Shown in pieces: positions 55,494 to 63,183 of a stretch of 64,000 nt of DNA (positions are counted from its first letter, which is position 1; every line of letters begins with the position of its first letter). The position numbers and the translations under genes are program-made. The notes under the pieces were generated by a model that saw nothing but the letters and a program-made list of their open reading frames with translations, was not told the origin of the DNA and did no database searches. This DNA comes from Fodinibius salinus (GTDB taxonomy: Bacteria; Bacteroidota; Rhodothermia; Balneolales; Balneolaceae). The stretch lies in the NCBI RefSeq assembly GCF_008124865.1, contig NZ_VNHY01000004.1, forward strand, positions 186,001-250,000. Reading direction: 5' to 3'.

Positions 55494-58400
55494 ATGAAAA
55501 AAATATTATTCATCTTAAGTATATTTACGTTTGCAATAGTTACCACAAATCAAGCTCAGCCCGACAATCCCTTTGCACGATTTCCGGCCATTAGTCCTGA
55601 TGGGGCAACTATTGCCTATTCGTACCAGGGAGACATCTGGACCGTACCAAGTAACGGTGGACAAGCCCAACGCCTTACCATCCATGAAGCTTACGAAGCA
55701 CGTCCACAGTGGAGTAACGACGGAGAGCAAATTGCCTTTACCAGTGACCGCCACGGCAATGATGATATTTTCGTCATGGAAGCCAACGGCAGCAAAATAA
55801 AGCGCCTTACTTACCACTCTACTTCTGACCAGCTTACCGGATGGACACCAAACGATAACCTAATCTTTACCACCGAGCGATTATTTAACCAAATAGAATG
55901 GGAGCCTGAAATTCATACTGTATCTGCCCAAGGCAGCACTCCCGAACGTTTTTTTGATTCTTTTGGCATGATGGCGGTAATGTCTCCCAATGGACGCTAC
56001 CTCGTATTTGTCCGTGGATACAACAAAGAATATCGTAAACGATACCGAGGACCAGCCAATAAAAATCTGTGGGTATATGATACGCAAGACAACAGCTATC
56101 AGCAGCTTACTGATTTTAAAGGCAATGATATGTATCCACGATTTGCCGATAATAACACACTCTACTTTTTGAGTGAACGCAGCGGTGCTCACAACATCTA
56201 CAAAGCAAGTCTTACTAACAATGGTACATTGGGCCGTTCCCCACAGCAGCTGACCAATATAAAGAATGATGGCATCCGATATTTTGACGTGAGCAGTAAT
56301 GGAAACCGCATCGTTTTTGAACGAAAATCGGGGCTCTACACCATGAATACCCAAAGCGGATCCACTAAACAGCTGTCAATAAACGTTACGGCAGATGATC
56401 GTTATTACACGGTAGAACGGAAATCTTTTTCGGGAAATGCAGCAGAATTCGCTGTTTCACCCAGTGGCGACTGGCTGGCTTTTGTACTACAGGGCGAAAT
56501 TTTTGTAAAACATAATGACCCGTCCAAGAAACGTTCGGTGCAAGTAACCAAGCACTCTTATAGAGACCGCGACGTGGCTTTTCTCAATGACTCTACGCTC
56601 ATTTTTGCAAGTGATCGCAACGGTCAATATGATCTTTATGCTGTACAACCATTGCAAAAAAATAACCATAACCTTTTTGAGAGCCTGCAGTTTAAAACAA
56701 AACGGCTTACTTCTACGGATGCCGCCGAGCGAAATCCGGTAGTCTCACCCGATGGAGAAAAAATTGCATTTAATCGGGGCCGTGGCCAACTGGTGGTATC
56801 AGAAATTAATGGGCGTGATGCTCTGGGCAAAAAAACACTGCTGCGCGACACCGGCTGGGCGCAGGCCGCAGATGTAGCCTGGAGCCCCGACAGTAAGTGG
56901 CTGGCCTACTCTATGCCCGACCTCAATTTTAATCATGAAATTTATATTCAACCGGCCAACAACAGCAAAAAGGCTGTTAACATTAGCAAACATCCCCGGC
57001 CGGATTCCAACCCTGTTTGGAGTCCTGATGGCAGCAAGTTGGCCTTTCTATCGAACCGCAACAACGGTAATGATGATGTGTGGTTCGCTTGGCTCAACCG
57101 ACGTGACTGGCAGCGCACACAGCTTGAGTGGGATAAAAGCGAAAAGCCCGAAGTGGTATCCCCTGAAGATACGGTCGGTACCAAAGTGGACATTGACTTT
57201 GATGGACTTTATAAACGTTTGCAGCAGGTTACTGCTATGCCCGGTGATGAATCTGACATCGCTGTTTCCAAAGATGGGCAAACGTTTTATTTCGTCGGCA
57301 ATGACGCCGATCAAGATCTGTACAAAGCGAAGTGGGACGGCACTGATATTACTGCCTTAACAGAAGGCGGCAAAAGTCCATACAACATACGTCTTAATGC
57401 CAACCTTAATGCTCTTTACCTGATGCAGCGGGGAGGACAAATTGGGCGGTTCAACCTTAAAAATGATCAGCTTGAACCACTGCCCTTCAGCGCCAAAATG
57501 GAAATAAATCATGAAGAACAACGGAAGCAAATTTTTAAGGAAACCTGGCGCAAGCTGAATGTCAACTTTTACGATCCTAACTTCCACGGCCAAAATTGGA
57601 AACAACTGCGCAAAAAGTATAAACCGTGGGCACTGCAAGCATCCTCTGATCGTGATTTCAAAGATGTTATGAATATGATGCTCGGCGAACTCAATTCCAG
57701 CCATATGGGATTTTATGGATCGAACCGCACCAAAACACAAAACGTTCAAACCGGTCTTTTGGGAACAGAAGTAAAGCCCGTTTCTAACGGTGTTGAAATT
57801 ACAAGCGTTGTCCCTAATTCTCCTGCAGATCGCGAAATGAGTACACTTAATGTTGGAGATATTATCACTGCTGTTGACGGAACGGCGGTAGATGAAACCG
57901 ACAATTTTTACAGCTTGTTAACGGAACAAGTCCACACTCCTACCCTACTGCAGGTTGAAAATACGAAAGGGGAATCTCGTGAAGTCGTCATTGAACCAAC
58001 AGATGACCTCAGTGATCAGCTCTACAATCAGTGGGTCGAAAAGCGAAAATCACTTACGGACAAATATTCCGACGGGCAACTGGGTTATATCCACGTAGAG
58101 GGGATGAACTGGCCCAGCTTCGAACGCTTTGAACGCGAGCTTGTAGCCACCGGCGAAGACAAAAAGGGTATTGTCATTGATGTGCGATACAACGGCGGCG
58201 GCTGGACAACAGACTACCTGCTGACTGTACTACAATATAAGCAACATGCTTACACCATACCACGCGGTGCTACCTCGAACCTCGAAAAGAACAAAACAAA
58301 ATTTCGAAGCCACTATCCGTTCGGCGAACGTCTACCGCTTTCCAGCTGGACCAACAACTCCATTACACTGGCCAACCAAAACAGCTATTCTAACGCCGAG

Positions 58401-58682
58401 ATTTTTTCTCATGCCTATAAGCAACTGGGGCTCGGTACACTAGTTGGCAAACCTACCTTTGGAGCTGTTATTTCAACCGGAGGAGCGGGACTCATGGGCG
58501 GATCATACGTGCGATTACCCTTTCGTGGATGGTATGTAAAAGCCACAGACAAAAATATGGAGCACGGTCCTGCTGTTCCTGATATCGAAGTAGGAAATGC
58601 TCCTGACTATCGGGATAAAGGAGATGCGCAGCTTAAACGCGCCGTTGATGAGTTACTTAAACAAATAGAAAATAACGACTAG
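55494..58682 (+). CDS. Tricorn-like S41 protease with beta-propeller domains
   Basis: A secreted 1062-aa protease. Signal peptide (1-21, ending NQAQ). Residues about 25-320 and 330-660 are two WD40/PD40-type propellers, with repeated SPDGxxIAxxxxG units (PAISPDGATIAYSYQGD, SPDSKWLAYSMP). A tricorn core/PDZ domain follows (about 745-840; GTEVKPVSNGVEITSVVPN). The C-terminal S41 tail-specific protease domain has IVIDVRYNGGGW and the nucleophile region NQNSYSNAEIFSHAYKQLG. A catalytic Ser in NSYSNAEI is the family assignment. Probable role is degradation of oligopeptides outside the cytoplasm. It stands alone with its own terminator at 58706. Confidence 0.94.
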   Translation: MKKILFILSIFTFAIVTTNQAQPDNPFARFPAISPDGATIAYSYQGDIWTVPSNGGQAQRLTIHEAYEARPQWSNDGEQIAFTSDRHGNDDIFVMEANGSKIKRLTYHSTSDQLTGWTPNDNLIFTTERLFNQIEWEPEIHTVSAQGSTPERFFDSFGMMAVMSPNGRYLVFVRGYNKEYRKRYRGPANKNLWVYDTQDNSYQQLTDFKGNDMYPRFADNNTLYFLSERSGAHNIYKASLTNNGTLGRSPQQLTNIKNDGIRYFDVSSNGNRIVFERKSGLYTMNTQSGSTKQLSINVTADDRYYTVERKSFSGNAAEFAVSPSGDWLAFVLQGEIFVKHNDPSKKRSVQVTKHSYRDRDVAFLNDSTLIFASDRNGQYDLYAVQPLQKNNHNLFESLQFKTKRLTSTDAAERNPVVSPDGEKIAFNRGRGQLVVSEINGRDALGKKTLLRDTGWAQAADVAWSPDSKWLAYSMPDLNFNHEIYIQPANNSKKAVNISKHPRPDSNPVWSPDGSKLAFLSNRNNGNDDVWFAWLNRRDWQRTQLEWDKSEKPEVVSPEDTVGTKVDIDFDGLYKRLQQVTAMPGDESDIAVSKDGQTFYFVGNDADQDLYKAKWDGTDITALTEGGKSPYNIRLNANLNALYLMQRGGQIGRFNLKNDQLEPLPFSAKMEINHEEQRKQIFKETWRKLNVNFYDPNFHGQNWKQLRKKYKPWALQASSDRDFKDVMNMMLGELNSSHMGFYGSNRTKTQNVQTGLLGTEVKPVSNGVEITSVVPNSPADREMSTLNVGDIITAVDGTAVDETDNFYSLLTEQVHTPTLLQVENTKGESREVVIEPTDDLSDQLYNQWVEKRKSLTDKYSDGQLGYIHVEGMNWPSFERFERELVATGEDKKGIVIDVRYNGGGWTTDYLLTVLQYKQHAYTIPRGATSNLEKNKTKFRSHYPFGERLPLSSWTNNSITLANQNSYSNAEIFSHAYKQLGLGTLVGKPTFGAVISTGGAGLMGGSYVRLPFRGWYVKATDKNMEHGPAVPDIEVGNAPDYRDKGDAQLKRAVDELLKQIENND

Positions 58683-58705
58683 ACGTTAGTATCATTATGA
58701 TTCGA

Positions 58706-58736
58706 GGCACTGTTTAAGATCGACAGTGCCTTTTTA
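58706..58736 (+). terminator. Terminator after the tricorn-like protease
   Basis: GGCACTGT and ACAGTGCC form a perfect 8-bp stem around a loop of about 9 nt, followed by T5. Confidence 0.9.
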
Positions 58737-58783
58737 GTTATGAATTTTTTGTCGTTGCATTTCTGCGAATCTTACCTAACCTG

Positions 58784-58803
58784 CTGTTGCACTACTGCAA
58801 CAG
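58784..58803. promoter_or_regulatory. Candidate enhancer dyad upstream of the alcohol dehydrogenase gene
   Basis: CTGTTGCA-CTAC-TGCAACAG is a perfect 8-bp inverted repeat centred about 90 bp upstream of the -24 element at 58884. Position, size and symmetry fit an upstream activator site for a sigma-54 dependent enhancer-binding protein. The activator itself is not in the window. Confidence 0.6.
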
Positions 58804-58883
58804 GTATCCAACATAACCAACTTCTGCTTCCCAAAAACTCCTCTTAACAGCTATCAAAACCGTTATTTGGAGAAGGTTATTTG

Positions 58884-58899
58884 TGGTACAAAAATTGCA
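58884..58899 (+). promoter_or_regulatory. Consensus sigma-54 (-24/-12) promoter for the alcohol dehydrogenase gene
   Basis: TGGTACAAAAATTGCA matches TGGYACRNNNNTTGCW at every defined position, with correct GG-to-GC spacing of 12. The predicted start is near 58910, giving a leader of about 75 nt before the ATG at 58986. Confidence 0.8.
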
Positions 58900-58985
58900 T
58901 TATTCCTTACTGTAGTAGTTAATAACGACATTCCGCAAATACATTGCGCAGATGTTCTCCAACTAAAATAAATTAGAGGTCTGTT

Positions 58986-60026
58986 ATGAAAGCACTCGTC
59001 TATCACGGTCCCGGAAATCGCGCATACGAAGAAAAACCTAAACCACAAGTTCAAGATACGACTGACGCCGTCGTCAAAATAACAAAAACAACAATCTGTG
59101 GAACCGACCTCCACATTATGAAAGGAGATGTCCCTACTGTGACTGACGGACGTACACTTGGTCATGAGGGCGTCGGTATTATTGAAGAGGTTGGTGAAGG
59201 CGTCTCCAATTTTAAAAAAGGAGATCCTGTTCTAATCAGTTGTATAACCGCCTGCGGCAAGTGCGATAACTGTAAAAAACAAATGTATTCGCACTGCGAA
59301 AATGGAGGATGGATTCTCGGTAATACTATTGACGGTACGCAAGCCGAATACGTACGTATTCCATATGCAGATACCAGCTTGTACCATATCCCTGAAGGAG
59401 CTGATAAGGAAGCGTTGGTAATGTTAAGTGATATTTTACCAACTGGTTTTGAAGTTGGTGTACTCAACGGTAAAGTTAAACCGGGCGATGTAGTTGCCAT
59501 TGTAGGGGCTGGTCCCATTGGACTGGCAGCCTTGCTGACGGCCCAATTCTATTCTCCGGCTGAAATTATCATGGTAGACCTGGATGACAACCGACTGGAG
59601 GCTTCCAAAGAATTTGGAGCCACTAAAACGGTTAACAGCAGCGATGGCAATGCCATTGACAAGATCATGGAGTTAACTAATAACAAAGGCGTTGATGTTT
59701 CGATTGAAGCGGTGGGTATTCCCACAACTTTTGACATTTGTCAGAACATCATCAAAGCTGGCGGACATATTGCCAATGTAGGCGTTCACGGGCAAAGTGT
59801 GGATCTAAAACTGGAAGAGCTCTGGGTCCATAACATTACCATGACTACTGGGCTAGTTGACACCTATACTATCCCGATGTTAATGAAAACCCTTGATTCT
59901 GGGCAGCTTGAACCGGAACAACTAATCACCCATCACTTTGAACTAGACAATATCATGGAGGCCTACGACACCTTTGGCAATGCGGCCGAAGAAAAAGCAC
60001 TAAAAATCATTCTTGAGAATAAATAA
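58986..60026 (+). CDS. Zinc-dependent alcohol dehydrogenase (MDR family)
   Basis: NAD(P)-dependent oxidoreductase, 346 aa. Catalytic zinc Cys in TTICGTDLHIMKGD and the GHEGVGIIEEVG motif; structural zinc lobe CGKCDNCKKQMYSHC with four Cys. Rossmann motif GAGPIGLAALLTAQ and an acidic residue at the end of the second strand (MVDLDDNR) favour NAD over NADP. Good Shine-Dalgarno (AGAGG) before the ATG. Physiological substrate unknown (short-chain alcohols or polyols are typical). Transcribed alone from a consensus sigma-54 promoter with upstream dyad; terminator at 60104. Confidence 0.93.
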   Translation: MKALVYHGPGNRAYEEKPKPQVQDTTDAVVKITKTTICGTDLHIMKGDVPTVTDGRTLGHEGVGIIEEVGEGVSNFKKGDPVLISCITACGKCDNCKKQMYSHCENGGWILGNTIDGTQAEYVRIPYADTSLYHIPEGADKEALVMLSDILPTGFEVGVLNGKVKPGDVVAIVGAGPIGLAALLTAQFYSPAEIIMVDLDDNRLEASKEFGATKTVNSSDGNAIDKIMELTNNKGVDVSIEAVGIPTTFDICQNIIKAGGHIANVGVHGQSVDLKLEELWVHNITMTTGLVDTYTIPMLMKTLDSGQLEPEQLITHHFELDNIMEAYDTFGNAAEEKALKIILENK

Positions 60027-60103
60027 CCATCTATCAATAGCAAGAGATTAAATTCTCTCACTAAGATAGACTTCTTTCAAGCATAATAGTGGTAAAAAGT
60101 AAT

Positions 60104-60139
60104 AATAAAGTCCGTCGGATTATCCCGACGGACTTTATT
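60104..60139. terminator. Bidirectional terminator between dehydrogenase and copper operon
   Basis: AATAAAGTCCGTCGG and CCGACGGACTTTATT form a 15-bp perfect stem around a 6-nt loop. A/T-rich flanks on both sides let it serve the convergent permease gene as well. Confidence 0.92.
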
Positions 60140-60237
60140 TATATCTACAGTCTATGCTCTTTCTATATTTACACATCTTAGGATTTACAGCTACCTCTAC
60201 TGTATAAAACGTCTTCAAGAGGTCATCTGCCTATAAA

Positions 60238-61443
60238 CTAGATTGCTGGCATCAAAAAGGTAACGCACCCACCGACGAGTATAGCAATAAACAAATACAC
60301 CGCGGCTTTCTTAATCTTGCCACCACCTTCCATATCCATCATCTTCATTTCATGCTCCTGAATATATTTTTTGTGAAGCCAGACTAACCCACCGGCAAGC
60401 CACACAAATCCGAGATTCATCCAGAAGGTATAGTCAATTTTAAACTGCGTGATCTCCGATACTACGCGGCGGCTTTCCGGTACAATATCCAAGAATGAGA
60501 ATAAACCGTTCAGGATCAAGGCCGTTAGTACAATACTTACAAACATGACCGCGGCAATATACAATGCCACCCGCCAGCCATAATATTTGGCATTAATGTG
60601 CACTAACGGTGGGACCATCAGATCGGAATAGATGAAACCCATAATACCGGCAAAGAGTACCCCATTTTCATTGAGTACTGTTGCCAGCGGAATGTTACCC
60701 ATCGATCCAATGAAGGTGGAGGCAGCCACGAAGGGAGCAATAGCAGCATTTTCCAACGTTACAAGCCAGTTGGGCAAGTGCTGGGCATCAGCCAAGAACA
60801 ACGTCGACCAAAACGATTCGGGCACCAGTACGGCTACAAAGCCGGCAATAGTAAATCCGATCAGGATATCCTCCCAGGCCATTTTCCAGTCATTGACAAA
60901 TTTATGTCCGGCCAACTGCCATCCTTCCCTGCTTGTGATGCGTTCTTTCCAGTCAAAATCTTCCGTCAGCCCGTCTCCTTCACTCTCTACTTTTTCACGA
61001 GCCGCCTGCAGCCAGCTTTCGGGATAGGTCCATTTGATGAGCAAGCTACTTATAGCAATGAGTACAAGCCCGCCAATTATTTCGGCTGCCAAAAACTGCC
61101 AACCCAGAAAAATCATAATCAGAATACCCAGCTCGATAACCAGATTAGTAGAGGCAAACATAAAGGCCACAGCTGCAATAAAATGGGCACCTTTTTTTAC
61201 TAAAGACCGTGCAGCCGCAAGCGCGGCAAAAGAACAAGATGAGGAAGCAGCACCAAAAAATGTGGACAGAGAGATACTTTTAAAATCTCCCTTACCCATA
61301 TATTTAGTAAGCTCTTTCTTGGGGACAAAGGCCTGGATCATTCCGCTCACAAAATAGCCAAGCACAAATGCCCAGCCGGACTTCCAGAAGAAACCGAGGG
61401 CTGTTTTGGCTGACTCACCATAAAGTTGCAAATATTGCTCCAT
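60238..61443 (-). CDS. DUF318/ArsP-like permease
   Basis: An inner-membrane permease of 401 aa with about ten transmembrane helices and a soluble insert (about 150-175). Motif GAASSSCSFAALAAARSL with Cys70, followed by KKGAHFIAAVAFMFASTNLV, is the hallmark of this UPF0718 family, which includes the organoarsenical exporter ArsP. The mirror repeat in the second half (ENAAIAPFVAASTFIGSMGN) is also typical. Substrate unknown; the copper-resistance neighbours suggest metal or metal-thiol export. Last gene of the copA-copB unit, 18 bp after the SHOCT protein. Confidence 0.9.
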   Translation of the reverse strand: MEQYLQLYGESAKTALGFFWKSGWAFVLGYFVSGMIQAFVPKKELTKYMGKGDFKSISLSTFFGAASSSCSFAALAAARSLVKKGAHFIAAVAFMFASTNLVIELGILIMIFLGWQFLAAEIIGGLVLIAISSLLIKWTYPESWLQAAREKVESEGDGLTEDFDWKERITSREGWQLAGHKFVNDWKMAWEDILIGFTIAGFVAVLVPESFWSTLFLADAQHLPNWLVTLENAAIAPFVAASTFIGSMGNIPLATVLNENGVLFAGIMGFIYSDLMVPPLVHINAKYYGWRVALYIAAVMFVSIVLTALILNGLFSFLDIVPESRRVVSEITQFKIDYTFWMNLGFVWLAGGLVWLHKKYIQEHEMKMMDMEGGGKIKKAAVYLFIAILVGGCVTFLMPAI

Positions 61444-61461
61444 AAGTTTGGATCCTGGCTT

Positions 61462-61671
61462 TTAGTCCTGCAATTCCTTTTTCTTTTCCCGGAATTCCTC
61501 TTTACTGATTTCGCCTTTCGCATAACGTTCTTTCAGAATATCGAGGGCCGATTTATGCGGATCTGTGGTTCTGGAGGGTGTTAAATAACGAACTATCAAA
61601 ACAATAGCTGCTATGATTATGACCCACCAAAGAATCATCCAACCACCGCCCATTCCATTAAACATATGCAT
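61462..61671 (-). CDS. SHOCT-domain small membrane protein
   Basis: A 69-aa protein (ATG at 61671; the frame extends to a TTG at 61701 that lacks support). It has a Gly/Met/Trp-rich start (MHMFNGMGGGWMILWW), one transmembrane helix, and a C-terminal SHOCT motif (ALDILKERYAKGEISKEEF). SHOCT proteins of this MHxFxxMGGGWM type are common in copper and heavy-metal resistance operons. Located between the Met-rich protein and the DUF318 permease. Confidence 0.88.
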   Translation of the reverse strand: MHMFNGMGGGWMILWWVIIIAAIVLIVRYLTPSRTTDPHKSALDILKERYAKGEISKEEFREKKKELQD

Positions 61672-61699
61672 AATAATTACACTTAATTTCGAAATTAAC

Positions 61700-61728
61700 A
61701 ACCATCCCGAGCAAAATCCGGGCTGGTT
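61700..61728 (-). repeat. Hairpin between Met-rich and SHOCT genes
   Basis: AACCATCCCG and CGGGCTGGTT form a 10-bp stem with one mismatch around a 9-nt loop, just after the Met-rich gene on the minus strand. The following T content is moderate, so it may attenuate rather than end transcription, lowering expression of the two downstream genes. Confidence 0.5.
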
Positions 61729-61734
61729 TAATTA

Positions 61735-62226
61735 TTAATCGTGATGTTCTTGATGACTATTACCTTTCTTGCCATCTTTTTTATTCATCATTCCTTGACT
61801 ATTCATCTTGTTGCCTTGCATCATCTGCATACACATGATATGCATTCTCATCATAGATGAATCACCCATCATGTTCATCATTTTGGAGTGATCCATATTA
61901 CCATCCATCATAGCCTGCATCATTTCCATGTGCTTTTGCATGCGTTGCTTCATCTGGGGGTTATTCATCATCTTTTGCATATGTCCCATCATCATGGTGC
62001 TGTCCATATTCATCGATCCCATCATGTGCTGCATCATTTGCTTGCGCATTCGGGGATTTTGTGCCATATGCTGTACCATCATGGCCCGCATGGTGGAATC
62101 CTGCATTATTTGTTCCATCTGTTGTTTTTTCTGGCTCATATCTTTGTTCGTTTGCTGAGCAAAACCGGAGTTTCCCAACAGCATAAAAGAAAACATGAGC
62201 GCAAATGTTGTGAGTAATCGTTTCAT
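61735..62226 (-). CDS. Secreted Met/His-rich protein of the copper operon
   Basis: A 163-aa protein (ATG at 62226 starts a clean signal peptide, MKRLLTTFALMFSFMLLG, cleaved near FAQ|Q). The mature part contains about 42 Met in roughly 141 residues by hand count, mostly as MM pairs and MxxM or HMxxM spacings (MMQHMMGSM, MMMGHMQKMM). One Cys (HIMCMQMM) and a His-rich end (SHQEHHD). Clustered Met thioethers bind Cu(I) and Ag(I), so a periplasmic copper sponge or carrier is likely, supported by copA and copB upstream. No named family is recognised. Confidence 0.82.
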   Translation of the reverse strand: MKRLLTTFALMFSFMLLGNSGFAQQTNKDMSQKKQQMEQIMQDSTMRAMMVQHMAQNPRMRKQMMQHMMGSMNMDSTMMMGHMQKMMNNPQMKQRMQKHMEMMQAMMDGNMDHSKMMNMMGDSSMMRMHIMCMQMMQGNKMNSQGMMNKKDGKKGNSHQEHHD

Positions 62227-62360
62227 AGTAATCACTTTAGTTTTAGGATTTATTGTAAACAAAACTATTAGTTAGTAGTCATAATAAGGGTTGAAGTTGC
62301 AGGTTGTGTTACAAAATTATGGTTAATTATTGCATTATTTTATCATCCGGTCATAATTCA

Positions 62361-63131
62361 TCAAAACCACATGCGAACACCGCCCAGCAAACTTAGCTTA
62401 TTGACGTGGCCGCTTCCAGCACGTGCCATATCAGCGGTTTCGCCCAGCTTGCGTTCCCAGTTGATACCGATGTAGGGAGCAAATTCCCGCGCAAACTCAT
62501 AGCGAAGCCGGAAGCCAAGTCCAACATTTTTAAAACCAGAGCCGACACCCCATTCCGGGACATCCTGCAGGGCGACACTCGTTTCGAAAATTGGCTGACC
62601 GATCAGTCGCTGGGTAAATAACAGATCATACTCAGCTTCCACTGAGGCAGAAATATCACCGTTTCCACTAATAAACATCCCTCCATCAACATGGAAGAAA
62701 TAAGGAGCCATACCTTGCAGGCCAATTACCGCAAAGCCTCTGGACTTGTTGCCTCCACCTTCATAGGCTAAGTCGTAGCGAATACCTCCCTGAATATTAA
62801 AGTAAGGACCAATAGCACGGCTGTATAAGCCCTGGAACTCCATTTCGGCTTCCCTTTCGGTGGTTAACGCTTCTCCATGGGATTTAAACCAGAATTTATT
62901 CAGGTCCTTGCCCACATAGCCCTGCACTTCCCACATGATGGGATTTATGCCAGGCACACTACGATACTCCAATTTTTCAGCAATCAGATAGCCATAGGAT
63001 TGGTCGTCCATCATCAGATCGTTACTGAACTCAGGTGCTTTTTGAGCAAAAGCTGAGCTGCTGGTGATTACAATAAAAGCAAAAGCAGTAAGAACAAATG
63101 TTGATGCGCGTTTAGTCATGGTCATTATCAT
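62361..63131 (-). CDS. copB: Copper resistance protein B (CopB), outer membrane
   Basis: A 256-aa outer-membrane beta-barrel that accompanies CopA. Signal peptide (1-29, ending AFAQ). Family features: DDQSYGYLIAEKLEYRSVPG, the stretch WEVQGYVGKDLNKFWFKSHG, repeated amphipathic strands (EAEYDLLFTQRLIGQPI, GLGFRLRYEFAREFAPYIG) and a C-terminal aromatic (GGVRMWF). It lacks the long Met/His N-terminal repeat of some CopB proteins; that role may be taken by the separate Met-rich protein. The gene lies 52 bp downstream of copA. Confidence 0.92.
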   Translation of the reverse strand: MIMTMTKRASTFVLTAFAFIVITSSSAFAQKAPEFSNDLMMDDQSYGYLIAEKLEYRSVPGINPIMWEVQGYVGKDLNKFWFKSHGEALTTEREAEMEFQGLYSRAIGPYFNIQGGIRYDLAYEGGGNKSRGFAVIGLQGMAPYFFHVDGGMFISGNGDISASVEAEYDLLFTQRLIGQPIFETSVALQDVPEWGVGSGFKNVGLGFRLRYEFAREFAPYIGINWERKLGETADMARAGSGHVNKLSLLGGVRMWF

Positions 63132-63183
63132 GCAAATTTGTAAGTCAAAATAGAATTCGTTTGTAAAGGCTTCTTGGATCTAT

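Noticed and set aside
61888-62217. His-rich open frame on the plus strand opposite the Met-rich gene
   Set aside because: It is the antisense shadow of Met (ATG/CAT) codons, as complementary CAT reads as His.
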